64,000 nt of DNA, from the NCBI GenBank assembly GCA_034638255.1, contig JAWPGT010000018.1, forward strand, positions 372,001 through 436,000, given 5' to 3'. A model generated the notes under the pieces. The model ran no database searches. It was not told the origin of the DNA and saw nothing but the letters and a program-made list of their open reading frames with translations. The first letter of the stretch is position 1, and each line of letters starts with the position of its first letter. A program made the translations under genes and the position numbers. Below, in pieces: positions 24,375 to 36,834 of the stretch. This stretch comes from Coprinus comatus (lineage: Eukaryota; Basidiomycota; Agaricomycetes; Agaricales; Agaricaceae).

Positions 24375-24849
24375 TGTCCCAGCTGTGCCATAACGTCCTC
24401 CACGCTTTCCATTGCATTATTGCGCATTGCTACCACCGCTCTGATCTGCTCTCCATGAAAATGTCTCATGTCGCCCTCCCGTACCCACATTATCGCCGCC
24501 ATTAATTGGTCCAAATCCTATATTATACACTCTTCTCCCGCCTCACATAATTGCTGTCTACAAAATGACCTTGGCTTAATACTCCCTTTCTCCCTTGTAT
24601 TTACCCCTTTCTGTTGTGTTGTACCTTCTGCCACCTTCTGTCATGCATCCAGCTTTCCGATCAGTTTAAATTTATTCAAGACTCGGACTCGATATTTATT
24701 TGATATACTGGCTTTGAAATCCTGTTTATTTATTTTTCTACTTGACCATTGTATGTAATTGCATGTACAGTATCCACACTGAAAATGCATATATGACTCC
24801 AACTGACTCGGATCAATTCTCATCTCTAACTCTTTGCCCTACCACCGTC

Positions 24850-26135
24850 ATGTCAGAATCTCGGGTTATCAACTTCAGCGCTGGCCCTTCCGCCCTCCCA
24901 CTTTCTGTCTTAGAGGAAACTAGAAATGGTCTTCTAAACTTCGAGAACACTGGTGTCGGCATTGCCGAAATTTCCCATCGCTCCCAAGAGTTTACCACTT
25001 ATCTCGCCAATGTCGAAGCCCTCATCAGACAACAACTCGATGTCCCACCAACACATTCCATCTTCTTCACCCAAGGTGGCGGAACGGGTCAATTTTCCGC
25101 CGTCGTATTAAACCTTCTTGCTCGTCATCGCTTGCTTTATCCCGATCTCGCGGAGGAAGATAGGGGATTGGATTATGTGCTTACTGGATCATGGAGCAAA
25201 GCTGCGCATACGGAAGCATTAAGACTTGGTGGTGGGAAAGCCAATATCGCAGCAGATGCAAGATTATATTCCAAAGATTCCAAATCTTTCGATAACATCC
25301 CTCCTCATAATGCCTACAACTTTTCCAAAAACCCTGCTTTGATCTATTATTGCGAGAATGAAACTGTACATGGTGTACAATTCTCTCACGAAACTAAAAC
25401 AGAGGGTGAAGGAACATTTCCTTTCCATTTGTTACCTCAAAATACTTTGGTTCCTTTGGTTGGAGATTATTCATCTAGTTTCATGTCAAGACCTATTCCG
25501 AGATTGGCTGATCATGCAGTTATTTATGCTGGTGCTCAAAAGAATATCGGTCCAGCTGGATTAACAATTGTGATTGTTAGGAATGATTGTATAGTCGATG
25601 TGGATGCTGCTGCGAAATTGGGATCTCAACCAGTTCCAATTTCAATGTCATATAAAACTCTTAAAGAAAACAAGAGTTTGTATAACACTCCTCCAGTTTT
25701 GGCTATCTATATGTCGGGTTTGGTTTTGAAGAGGAATCAAGAATTGGGTGGGATGAAGTATTATGAACAAGTGAATAGGAAAAAGGCGGAAAAGGTTTAT
25801 GAAGCTTTGAAAGAAGGTGAAGAAAAAGGATTGTTTAGAGGTCATGTTAAAGAAAATTCAAGGAGTTGGATGAATGTTGTTTTTGTGGTTATTGGAGATG
25901 GGAAAGAAAAGGAATTCTTGAAAGGTGCTGAAGAGAAAGGATTATCTGGATTGAAAGGTCATCGGTGAGTTATTACCTTTTTTTTCTACATCTATAGTGG
26001 TGCTAAGAAATGGATGGTTTTTGTTTTAACTATAGATCTGTTGGAGGTATCCGTGCTTCGCTTTACAATGCCATCACGGAAGAAGAAACAGATAAATTAG
26101 TGGCTTACATGCGCGAGTTTATCGCTGCACAGTAA
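24850..26135 (+). CDS. SER1: Phosphoserine aminotransferase
   Basis: PLP enzyme converting 3-phosphohydroxypyruvate to phosphoserine in serine synthesis. Reads [20 protein letters not shown] at the N-terminus, [17 protein letters not shown] (cofactor phosphate region), [20 protein letters not shown], and [20 protein letters not shown] with the Schiff-base Lys in AQKN. One intron near 25965-26036 precedes [19 protein letters not shown], the conserved C-terminus. The ATG at 24850 is chosen over an upstream in-frame ATG at 24742 because the family begins within a few residues of VINFSAGP. Codon use shifts toward AT in the second half but the domain is intact, so this seems a local composition effect. 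Confidence 0.95.
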
Positions 26136-26307
26136 ATTTGAGAAGAAAGGATGATACCTTCGTACATCTGTTAAAATATATGCCATAGACATTGTGTTCG
26201 AGTAATTAATTTGTTAATTCGTATTTCGTCTCATTTCCTTTTGCGATTGAATTTATGGATTATGTACATGTGGGTTGAGATAGCCACTGGAAGCAAAATT
26301 AACAAAA

Positions 26308-26402
26308 GTCACTTTGCCGGAGTGGTTAACGGGATCGCCTGCTATTTAATAGCTTTCAGCGGTTGGTCTTTGACCGCGAGTGTTCGAATCGCTCAGGTGA
26401 CG
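26308..26402 (+). tRNA. tRNA-Ser (GCU) with 13-nt intron
   Basis: Acceptor GTCACTT pairs with AGGTGAC; D-stem CCG/CGG; anticodon stem ATCGC/GCGGT; loop CT-GCT-A then an intron of 13 nt (TTTAATAGCTTTC) directly 3' of position 37; long variable arm GGTC-TTT-GACC, as in serine tRNAs; T-arm GAGTG-TTCGAAT-CGCTC; discriminator G. A TTTTT Pol III terminator follows at 26404-26408. Reads AGC/AGU codons. Confidence 0.93.
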
Positions 26403-26721
26403 CTTTTTGAACACACTGATTGATTTTTTGACCAATGTCAAAGTCATCCTTAACTGCATGGCGACCCGTTATAACCTATAAGGTTGTGTAGGGCATGGTT
26501 TTCCAGTAATCAGAAGGCAATCTGTGCGATATTCTGGTCAAGCAAGCCATGGGATTAGAGGTACACGCAGGCTGATAGTAGGTCTGGTGTCCAAACACCT
26601 TGAATGATAGATAATATGTAAAAATACCTACGCGTACGAGTAATCGCACTTTGCTTATTTCTCCCGGGTCTTCATTCTCGAATCCCCACACAACCCCAAT
26701 GTCATAAAATTGATAAAAAGA
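26403..26721. other. Spacer between two convergent tRNA-Ser genes
   Basis: A 319-bp AT-rich spacer separating the 3' ends of two identical tRNA genes. It holds a Pol III terminator at each end (TTTTT near 26404 and AAAAA near 26716). Sequence outside the tRNA genes does not match between the two sides. No other gene. Confidence 0.7.
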
Positions 26722-26816
26722 CGTCACCTGAGCGATTCGAACACTCGCGGTCAAAGACCAACCGCTGAAAGCTATTAAATAGCAGGCGATCCCGTTAACC
26801 ACTCCGGCAAAGTGAC
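26722..26816 (-). tRNA. tRNA-Ser (GCU) with 13-nt intron, second identical copy
   Basis: The reverse complement of this interval is identical over all 95 bases, intron included, to the tRNA-Ser at 26308-26402. The two genes are convergent. The downstream run TTTTT (plus-strand AAAAA, 26716-26720) serves as terminator. Confidence 0.93.
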
Positions 26817-27088
26817 CTATGGGGATTGCTGTTTGATTATATGTTCAATAAAAAAATAACGAAGGATCTCTTGAGTTAATGACTGGTTAGCGTGATCCTC
26901 AATTCTATGGGTTTCGACCATATCAGTTCATAAACATGTTACATCATTCTCTGACCATTTTCGCATAGTATATTACACACACCTTACAAGTACTGTCTCT
27001 TTATTACTGGCGATTTCAGCATTTTGCGTGGAATTTTTGTGTTGCTTTGATACGTGCTGATGTACGAATAATTTAAAACATATGTCAA

Positions 27089-27222
27089 TGCCCCATGGCT
27101 GAGTTGGTTACAGCGTCCGACTGTTACACACCGTATGCTCGATAAAGCTTCAGATTCATCTGAATGTCTTTCATGAGACCGAGACAATCGGAAGGTCGTG
27201 AGTTCGAGCCTCACTGGGGCAG
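27089..27222 (+). tRNA. tRNA-Asn (GUU) with 60-nt intron
   Basis: Acceptor TGCCCCA (27089-27095) pairs with TGGGGCA (27215-27221); D-arm GCTGAGTTGGTTACAGC; anticodon stem TCCGA (27116-27120) with TCGGA (27188-27192); loop CT-GTT-A; intron 27127-27186; A38; variable AGGTC; T-arm GTGAG-TTCGAGC-CTCAC; discriminator G, as expected for Asn. Mature length 74 nt. The intron contains a self-complementary TTCAGAT/ATCTGAA. A TTTTT terminator begins at 27227. The flanks 26817-27088 and 27223-27529 hold nothing else recognised. Confidence 0.88.
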
Positions 27223-27529
27223 CCATGTTTTTGTTTTCTTACTAGGGAATACAACATGACGTGTTGGGTCTAGATAAGTATAGCGATAAAGATCTACATA
27301 CATTGAACCGTTACAGGTATATGTCATGGGTGTTTCCTTGTGCCTACTACCGTTGCTTTGTCCTATATCTTCTTACTTCCTCTGTGGGCAGCCTTATCGA
27401 TTCACGATATCTTCTTTGGCGATGTGACGTCGTTGGTATCTATGACTAGTATTATAACAAGTATAGTATAGCACGTTGCACATTTGAACCCAGTTACTCC
27501 GCCACTCTTACAGTATCTACCCCATCCTT

Positions 27530-29228
27530 ATGCCCTCCTTCAAGGACGTACCCACGGAACTGGTTGACGAAATTGTCAAGATCGTATGTATCCAAAGTCA
27601 CAATATAAAATATCATCTAACACCGTTAAAAAATCCACAGTGCGGACTTCGTACTACAGTGTGGCGAAGAAACGTGAAAAGGGATTTATGTACCCTTCGT
27701 CTTGTATCACCACTTCTTCGTGATCTCGCCACTCCTATCCTCTTCTCCCATCTCACCTTAGATTTCCAACCCCGCCGTCATCCTCAGTCATATGGGGATT
27801 CATATAATCTTAAACGTTGTCAACAAATTATCGATGCTCTAGCATCTGGTACAACGAAAGTATACGAGAAGACGACAAGCCTTGAACTTTTACCAGCAGA
27901 TTTATATTCATCGAAGACTGTGTACAATAGTTACATGCGATCTTCCATGAAGGAAAAACTACAGGTAGCTATTTCGGCGTTGAAGAATTTAAGATTAGTT
28001 ATGTAAGTCTTCCTTAGGATATAAGACATTGCCAGAAAACTTGACAAAACACACACATATTTATTTCTCACAGATTTGACACCCATGAGCTAAATCCTGC
28101 TGAAGCTTACCATTTCCTTCAAACGATTGGTATACATGCGAAAAAGTTGCGATCTTGCAGGTTTCACATGTACACTACTATTCCACCCGAAGTTTCTTTA
28201 TCCCATCTTTCGGACCTGTATGCTTTCGAGTTGAAATGGAGATGGAGTCAACAGGAATCAGGTTTACACACACAGCTTTCGGACCTTTTCATTCGTTCCC
28301 AAAAACTAGAAACATTAATACTCTATCCTTCGAAAACCAACCTCTATGAAGGGATCAACGTTAACTTTCATGAATACATGCGATTTAATGACATTTTCGC
28401 AGGATTGAATGAATCAAAACATACTATATCCTTAAAACGAATGTCATTGGGAAAAATAGATATCACTAGGCAAGACTTCCGATCCGCTATACGTCACTTT
28501 CGACACCTACAATTCTTGGATATAACATATACACGTTCCATTACCTTGGGGGATATATGTAAAGAATTACAGTCATGGAATATTTGGTTGAAGGGTTTAG
28601 TGGTAGAATTTTTCGATGATCCCTTCATCCATGAATATTTGATGTCTTATTCTGGTTTGGAATATTTGGAAATACAAGGCGAAGTTATGAATACGGGTGT
28701 TGAGGACCTTTCTGAGGCTGTAGATCGGGCTTATAAACAACTCATATCTCCCCACAATGCGACTTTGACCCATCTGATTTTAGGACGCCGAAATATCATA
28801 AATGAAATTGAAGCCTGGTCAACACCAACTTCTGATCAAGTAAAAGAAGTCCTCAAATGTCAGAAATTGAAATTGTTACGAATTTATTGGGACGATATGA
28901 TAGAGGGAAATTGTATCACCACCACTGTGCGTGTTAATTCAACCCCAAGGTGCCTAATTTATGCAATCATACTAATTGTTTCATTTATATTCAGTGGTTG
29001 GAAGTAGCGATTCAACTACCAGATCTCGAACGGTTATGTGTAGCCCCGAAAACTGACGTTATCAGCAAATTCATTCAAAGGCACTACCAACAAGTTAAAT
29101 TCATTGTCGAGGAGTGGGGTTTGTTCGATCGTGAGGAAGCCTCGTACTACTATGACACTATAGGATCTGAAGAGGAGAGAGAGGAGATGGAGAGAGAAAG
29201 AGCAAACGCGCGGAGGAGGATATATTAA
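27530..29228 (+). CDS. F-box/LRR-like protein
   Basis: Begins FKDVPTELVDEIVKI, an F-box-like helix, then an in-frame 57-nt intron (gtatgt..ccacag) before CGLRTTVWRRN, and RLVSPLLRDLATPILFSHLT, the typical 'classical F-box' continuation in basidiomycetes. Three further exons carry irregular leucine-rich repeats (LETLILYPSK, LQFLDITYTRSITLGDICKE, GLEYLEIQGEV, LKLLRIYWDDM). It ends in a charged helix EEEREEMERERANARRRIY. Such proteins usually recruit substrates to SCF ubiquitin ligases and belong to large, fast-evolving families; the target cannot be guessed. Tail-to-tail with the TRAPP gene, 29 bp between the two stops. Confidence 0.7.
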
Positions 29229-29257
29229 ATGAGTGAAAAGTATACATATTATTAATA

Positions 29258-32200
29258 CTATGTCGATCCTAAACCGACAACAAATGTACTCCTACCACCA
29301 CGAGGAAGAATAAGTACACTTTCCGCTCCATGTACCTGGAAAACCTCTGTAGAAGGTATTGTCATAGAACCCATTGTCATTTCTCCCGAAACCGGTAAAG
29401 CCGTAACGCCAATTTTCGGTAGTTGAAGTTCTCCATGATGTAGTGCAAGTAAAGTGATGGTCGTAGTAAATGTACCATCATCCTAATAAACAGGATTAGA
29501 TCGATTTGGTTCCTAAGTGCACGAACTGTGTGTTTATTACCTTTGATATGAATTCTCCTCGTTTGGGACCACTGATGAGCCAGTCTTGGATTATTTCTTC
29601 TACGTTGTACCGCATAACGAACTCGCAACTCGCATCATTTGCACTAGAACCCCAATGGAAGGATGTAGTAATCTTGATTTCTGCGGATATAGGTTGTCCT
29701 GCGTATAGAGCGGATGAAGTTATATTGCCAGATGGCGTTGAAAGGAGTCGAATTTGTGCGGCTGCTACGATCTGATAGCGTTTATAATTATCAACAAGGT
29801 GCATCTGAGTATATAGACAAGTAATCGCACTTACATGCATTTGTGGAATATCAACAGGAATACGGATTTCTCTCCAGTTCCCTTCAACGTCATCCGTACG
29901 TTGACATGCTGCCAACCGCTGAAAGTTTAGGCATACACTTCAGCCATGAAACACTATTTCTCGAAACTTAAATGCTTACCTGCTTAGCAACAGCTAGTTC
30001 TCCGCCAAAATTTGAATCTTGAGGTAATTCAGGGACAACAAGTTCACCAGTTATTCCATAAAGTTCAACCCAAGACGCATCACTTCCGAGGGCGTCAATA
30101 AGATGGTTTACGAGAGAAATACTATTTTCTTTAGTCATGTCTTCCTCGGAAATCTTGTGAATAACTTGCTCAACAAGTTCTTTGACTTCTGTTCTAAGAC
30201 TGAGCGACAGGATTGAAGTTATTTCTAAAATTTACGTACCATTCCGCAGCAGCCGATATTTGATAACAAGGGTAAGAGAATCATTAACTTTACAGATCAT
30301 GAGCGGGAAGTTTATTATATTCGATATGAATGGGAGTCATACCGGGACCATGTAAAGAGTCAATTGAAAACAGGAAATTAGCAGGTTGCACCGGTGTGAT
30401 AGTCTTCAGATTAAAGTCAATATACAATCAATGTAGGTTTTGTATAGGAGATCAACGCACAATAACTCTAGGCTGTTTAGAAGGAGAAGTAATTGTGACA
30501 CCCTCAATTCCACCAGGTGGGATTTCTAATTCCGCGGATGCTATTCGAACATGTTGATGGGTTGTAGTGGAAATTGTAAATCGGGAAATTAGTCTGAGGA
30601 ACGTAACAGTAAGTAGGGGTAATAATCCAAAATCAAAATCTTACCTTGAGCCTCGGAAGAAATCTTGTACATTGACTGATATCGGTAAGGTCGTAAAGAG
30701 TACTCTAGTTAAGAAGACTTTGCGCATCAAATTAGGTTGATCTTTCGTCACGTACTCAACCTCAATATTAATTTTCTATAGGAGTGAATAAGGACCATCG
30801 TAAAACAATTTACAATTATGGAAGACTTACGAGGTCGTGAAGTGCAGAAGAATCGGAATGAGGAAGGGCAATAGAGTAACTTTCATCAGGTTTCAAATTC
30901 CGCAGAACAAAACCTTCATCATCAGTCTCCAGTTCAACTTCTTCGTCTGATTCAACATCAATTCCCAGATAATGATTTGATATTTACTAGTAAACATACC
31001 CTGCGCCTGAGCTTCTTGATACTTCCACGTCACATTCTGACATGAAACCCGCACCCTAGCCGTCTCGACGGTATTTCTTCCCGTCGATACTGAGAGCAAG
31101 ATCTTTGGTGAATTACCAAGCTCAACTATTCCAATGTGAGTATATATAAAATACGGTGTCACTAATCAATACGTACTTCTATTTGATTGTTCCACCATAA
31201 CATTAAGTGCTCGAATATCTTGAGCGACACGTAAGAGTAGATTTTTCTTTTTCCCTGACACCAGGTTTTGCTTCTGAGATTTTCTAGAGTGGTCCCACCG
31301 GAAGATAAGTTGGCCCATATGTATCTCAGTCAAATGTATTAGATATACTCCCATCGCAATCGCCTGTTTTCAAAATTAGTTTTCATACTGTTCAATAACG
31401 ATGTGATGTACTTACAGGGCAGAATAGCCTTGTATTATTTATTCCTGGCACGAGTTTATTCAGAGCCACTGTGAACTTGTATTTACACGACTCTCGGCCA
31501 GTAGCTATCACAACGATTTCAGTGACGGGAATGTCCTTCAAAAGCGGGGTTAGGTTATGAATTGACTGGGATACTTTTCCACAAACACTTACACATGGCA
31601 ATTTGTTAACTATACACAAAGACAGAAATGCACCGTCTTCCGTTCCTGCGAGTTCCGTGTTGGGATTAATATCAATGGTCAACATGGGATGATCGGGATG
31701 TATAACCTCTGGTAGTCCATATTAGTGAGACATCATGTATCGTATTAAGCTGTAATCGCTCACCTGATTCCAAGGACTTTGTCGTTTCCTCCAGAGCAGA
31801 TATGAGCTTACAAATGTATGCAACTTTATCGTCTTCATGTAAAAGTAGCTCCATCCCTTGAAGATCAATGAAGCTCTTGAGATACGATAGTAGAATATGC
31901 AACCATTCATTATCATTTGGTTTGTTTGATTCCGAATGGGTATCCAAAGCGAGAGAAAGCATATAGCACTCTAAGCCAGTCCATGTATGCGGTGCATAAT
32001 GAGCTGGCAGGGATGTGTATGTTGTCAAAGCATTCTCAAGCTGGCCACGATGCCTAAAGAAACAGTCAGTGTATTCTCCTCATTTTTTGGCGTGATACGT
32101 ACAGATCAAGAGCAGCTAGGCTCCCATGCAATTTCAGTGCCGATTTTCGGCGACCAGCTTTTGTATACATTGAGATCGCTCTGTTAGTTATGTCGGTGTA

Positions 32201-33811
32201 AAGTTTATAGAATGCATCCCTATTACGGATAGCTTCTAGTAATGCTTGATTGCTAATTGTCATTGTAGACTTCGTTTGCATTGTATCTGGGTGTGGATAT
32301 GAACTTATGGCAAAAGGTGGTTTGGCGGGAATATGCTGAACATGAACCCCTACTATGTCGAGCTGACGCAATGGGTAAACGTTAGCATGTAAAAGGGATG
32401 GGTGATATCTCGTATACCTGACGTCGGGCGGTCTCATAAAGTTCTCCTTTACTCGCATATAGTAGGCCTTGTCTAGGTGCATCAAGTCTTCCATCGGAGA
32501 ACCAGATATCAAACTGTTGAGCTATGCTAATTGAAGAGGAATGGACCCAAGATTCTATAAAGAAGAGAGGTAGCAATTCCTGGATCAGAGATTGATATAA
32601 GTTAAAAAAAAAGAGGTATCATGTTCAGAGAGAAACATACAGTGACTGCACGAAGGCGTTGGCCGAATGCAGCAAGAAATCCCGAGGCCTTGGTGGTAAT
32701 TTCATTGATTCGTCCTAGCTTTGCCAAGAGTTCACATTGTCGTGCGATGAGGAACGTTCTGAAGTCGAATACTGATATAGTATTCGCAAGGATGAGGTCA
32801 CGATATGGTTTCTTAGCCACCGACAAAAAAGGGAGGGTATCATCTTCCGGACCAACATTAATAAGGGACCCAAACCAAGAGAAATTCTGTTCTCTCCATA
32901 TATGATTAAACAATGTTTCGAGTTCATCGAACTGCAGTAGCGCCTCCTCTAAGAGGTTCATGCCTTCAAAAGAGCTTGCCAGACTTTCCTGATATTAGTA
33001 AGTCAAAAGCGCTTTCTTAAAAACAACGAACGTACTTTGAGGATAAAAAATGTGCAGAAGTTCCAGCCTGGCATTGCTTGTTGGCTCTCCGAACGCCGTA
33101 CTTCCTCTTCCCTTTGGCTAATAGCGGCATCGAAGGCTGTCATGAGGCTTTCTTTCACTTTGTTGCCAAACTCCCCCCAGGCCAGGATGTTATCGTTTGC
33201 TGTAGACCATACAACCTGTATGCATCTAATTCTTGACGTGAGTAGGAAAACAACAATAAGAACCATTCCTTGGAGCACCTATCACGCTTATCATGGTTGA
33301 AATCTGTCTTCAACTTGTCCAGAACGGAGCCTTTCAACTGAAATAGCTTTCCACTAGTGGGAAGCGGTGTATCGCCTTTGGCAAGGTGCAGAATGAGCCA
33401 TTCTTGATTCTTGCGAGAAGACACAGCCGTATGCCATTCCTTGACCTGTTTCTTGACAACAGTCTTGTATGTCTCAAGATCCCCAGGCTATGACATAAAC
33501 GATGTAAACACTCATACGCGACTAACATGAATTCACACTACCTCGCAGGTGACTACATAAATATGTAGCAATGGCTTCTCCAATAATGTCATAGGAATCT
33601 GTGACGCATGTTCATCCCGGACACTTTCAAAGGGCACCAGCTTGACATTGAGCTCCTGGATAGTTCGTATTGATGATCGAGCGGAGGACTTCCAGTGAAT
33701 ATTGCGCAGAGGAAACTGGGCATTTAGGATGGCTTGTATCTGCTTCCAGGCGCCAGTTGAAAGGAAGGAAGGTGCGGTTGTATATGTCACAAGGACTCGG
33801 TTCTCAGCCAT
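29258..33811 (-). CDS. TRS130: TRAPPII complex subunit Trs130 (TRAPPC10)
   Basis: Large subunit of the TRAPPII tethering complex, a Golgi guanine-nucleotide exchange factor for Rab11/Ypt31-type GTPases. The N-terminus reads MAENRVLVTYTTAPSFLSTG, then RKNQEWLILHLAKGDTPLPT and WNFCTFFILKESLASSFE, followed by ALLQFDELETLFNHIWREQN, which match the TRAPPC10 alpha-solenoid. Later exons carry beta-sandwich segments and the last exon reads TLLALHHGELQLPKIGVTAL and VLILPRGGRSTFVVGLGST. About 16 or more short introns. Start at 33811; an in-frame ATG at 33832 would add 7 residues. Divergent from RRP3 with only 114 bp between the two start codons, hence a shared promoter. Confidence 0.85.
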
Positions 33812-33925
33812 TGCACTGGTGGTAGACTTCATCCATCAGTAGACCCGCTATTACAATGACCGTGGGAAACGTGATATCAAAAATTCTGTCAATTTCATTT
33901 CTATTCTTCAAATCCCTACTACTCT

Positions 33926-35492
33926 ATGCCTTCGCCAGAGGAAGCCAGTACCTCAACAGCCTCGTCGCCAGTACCCCCAACAACATTCAAATCTCTGGGT
34001 CTCATAGATCCCCTTCTGGAGGCCATTGGTCAACTTAAATACACTTCACCAACCGAAATCCAAAACGAAGTGCTACCACATGCTCTAGAGGGCCGAGATA
34101 TCATCGGTGTTGCTGCTACTGGTTCTGGAAAAACTGCAGCATTTGCTTTGCCCATTCTACAAAAGCTATGGGAAGAACCAAAAGGTCTCTTCGCATGCGT
34201 GCTTGCTCCTACTCGTGAGCTTGCATACCAAATATCACAACAGTTTGAAGCTTTGGGATCTGCTATGGGTGTTCGATGTGCTGTTATTGTTGGTGGTATG
34301 GACATGCCTACTCAGGCTATTGCTCTTGCAAAGCGTCCACATATCGTGGTTGCTACCCCTGGACGTTTGATGGATCACTTGGAAAAGACGAAGGGCTTCA
34401 ACTTGAGGAGTGTAAAATTCTTAGTGCGTTATTCTCTTGTCAGTGTTGCATTGCCTCTAAGCAACTGCAGGTCCTTGATGAAGCAGACAGATTATTAGAT
34501 ATGGACTTTGGCCCCATCATCGACAAAATCTTGAAACTGATACCCAAGGAACGAACCACCTATCTCTTCTCCGCTACAATGACAACGAAGGTCGCTAAAC
34601 TTCAACGTGCTAGTTTATCCAACCCCGTGCGAGTTGAAGTATCATCAAAGTAGGGATATTTCAGTATCATTATTCCAAATATTCTCATATCGTTGTCCAG
34701 ATACCAAACAGTGTCCACTCTTCTCCAATACTATCTCTTAATGCCCCTAAAAGACAAGGATGCATATCTTGTTTACTTGGCCAATGCATTGGCTCAAAAT
34801 TCTATAATCATCTTCACACGGACAGTCAATGACGCTGCTCGGTACGTTCCACTATTACTCAGAAGATCCTTTTCCTCATAATACTATAGCTTATCCATCA
34901 TCCTACGTATATTGGGCTTCCCTGCTGTCCCTCTTCACGGCCAACTATCACAAAGTCAACGATTAGGTGCTTTGGGTAAATTCAAGAGTGGAGGTCGCAA
35001 AGTGCTTGTAGCTACCGACGTTGCTAGTCGGTATGTAATATTTCAAGTTAATTCCGAAAATTTCATCTGACACTTGTATTTAGTGGTCTTGATATCCCAT
35101 CTGTGGATGTTGTCATCAACTTCGACATTCCTACCCACTCCAAAGACTATATCCACAGAGTAGGTCGAACGGCTCGTGCGGGAAGAGCAGGAAAGGCGAT
35201 AACTCTTGTAACACAATATGACGTCGAACTTGTACAACGGATAGAACAGGTTATTGGAAAGAAGATGGATTTGTGGCCTACTGATGACCAGGAAATTGCG
35301 TTGTTGAAGGAGAGAGTGAACGAAGCTGCTCGTGCGGCAGCGGCAGAGATGAGGGACCAAGCAATGAATGGAAACAATGGACGCAAACGGAGAAAAGAAC
35401 ATGGAGTTGGGAAGGATGATCAGGACAGAGATGATGATGTTGTGGAAGCGGGTATGTCGTTCAAGAGGAAGAAGTTTAAAGGTGGACGGTGA
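33926..35492 (+). CDS. RRP3: DEAD-box RNA helicase Rrp3 (DDX47)
   Basis: Nucleolar ATP-dependent helicase required for cleavage at A0-A2 in 18S rRNA maturation. Motifs in order: Q-motif region [20 protein letters not shown], motif I AATGSGKT, Ia [11 protein letters not shown], Ib [71 protein letters not shown]. Four introns (about 34423-34470, 34650-34700, 34841-34890, 35031-35083). The C-terminal tail is basic (GRKRRKEHG and [10 protein letters not shown]), as in nucleolar helicases. The [11 protein letters not shown] and VNDAARLSI contexts place it with Rrp3/DDX47 rather than eIF4A. Convergent with the next gene, 28 bp between stops. Confidence 0.93.
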
Positions 35493-35520
35493 CCTTGTGT
35501 ATTTGGATAAATACTAATAT

Positions 35521-36593
35521 TCATCGCATGAACATCAAGTCGGATCGTAAGACGTATTTATTTCCCTTCTTTACAGGAGATCCTTCATGCAGCATACATT
35601 CATGGCCATGCCTGTTCAAAAATGGGTGCTTAGGATGTTCATTATAAAAGCTTCACGTACCGGTGTAAGAGAGCGGTTCCCCGCGCCAAAGGTGGTACAA
35701 TTTCTTCACGAGGTCTCCCTCTTTCATCCTTGTAAAAGATTGTCTAGAACAAGAATTCAAATGTCTGTCGGGATTCAACAGTTCGTCCCACTCACTTCAC
35801 CACCTTCTACACCATCTTCAGCCCCAGTTAAATAAATCAGCAATGTCCATTCTGACTTGGCCCCAGTCAACGGATCACGGACTGAGTCATCATAATGTGG
35901 CCTAACGAGAGGGAGAAAGTTAATGAGTATGATGCACTGATAAAATTGAAAGAATTAACATACCCAAAGTATTGTCCTGGACCATACTTATAAACTCGTA
36001 TATTTGAATTAAAAGAATGAGGAAGTCTAGGAATATTTGTATTTGAAGGCGCAGTATTTACTTTTCGTTTCATCGTTGTTGGATATGGAAATGATGGAAG
36101 ATGGGGAGTGAGTAGTGTATGCAATTTTTGAGCAAAATCGAGAGAAGTTAATGAGAATCGATCTGTTATGAGGTTTAAGATAATGACGATAATAATAAGC
36201 ATTGAATGGAAAGAAACGTACAGTTAACTCGGTCGGCTTCTCCTTTTTTCTTTGGAGGAGTAAGTTGAAGTGGAAGGTTATCGATGAATTTAACATAGGA
36301 TTTGCATTCTACTGGGGACAGGAAGTCCTATAGAAAAAATCAATTATCCGGTATATTTCCATACATTAATGCTAAACGAGGTGGGAATTATAAACGGGAC
36401 ATACATCAATAACAAGAATTTGGTCTTCAAGTATCACTCGACATTCTAAATCTTCCTTTGGTGATAAATCTGGAAAGATGATTAAACTTGGTGAAAGTGC
36501 TGAATTTGATGATGATGCTGGTGTTGTAGTAGTCTTAGATGTTGTTTGTTTGTTATTACTGGTGATAGGTGTGCTTGTTTTCTTCTTAGCCAT
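35521..36593 (-). CDS. 2OG-Fe(II) oxygenase (prolyl-4-hydroxylase type)
   Basis: Non-heme iron dioxygenase of the P4H/DSBH superfamily. The N-terminus is Ser/Thr/Lys-rich (MAKKKTSTPITSNNKQ) followed by DFLSPVECKSYVKFIDNLPL. The iron site is PHYDDSVRDPLTGAKSEWTL (HxD) and, after a short intron, GGETIFYKDERGRPREEI leads to TALLHRHGHECMLHEGSPVK, which supplies the distal His; VLRSDLMFMR carries the basic residue that usually binds 2-oxoglutarate. Five introns; the join GGE|TIFYK uses gtgagt..tctag. No signal peptide or ER retention signal, so it is not a collagen-type P4H. The substrate may be a protein; unknown. Confidence 0.82.
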
Positions 36594-36834
36594 TGTGTTT
36601 TGTATACGAAGGTAATGAGGATAGTTGATGGAGGTTAGCACAGAGAGCTAAAGGATTGCCGCCTAGCTATGGTTCTGAAGTCATCATGTCGGATCATTAA
36701 TCGCTAATAATCAAATTACGAGTCAAAACACAACCATCGGAAAGCAATTCCACAACAAGTTCATTACAAGTTCATAAACCAAAATACCTAGAACCAGAAC
36801 CAAAAAGAAACTAAGACCCAGAAAGAATCAAGAT

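Noticed and set aside
26211..26423. Coding frame over the tRNA-Ser genes
   Set aside because: The translated segment is identical in both tRNA copies because the tRNA genes are identical; the frame is not a protein.
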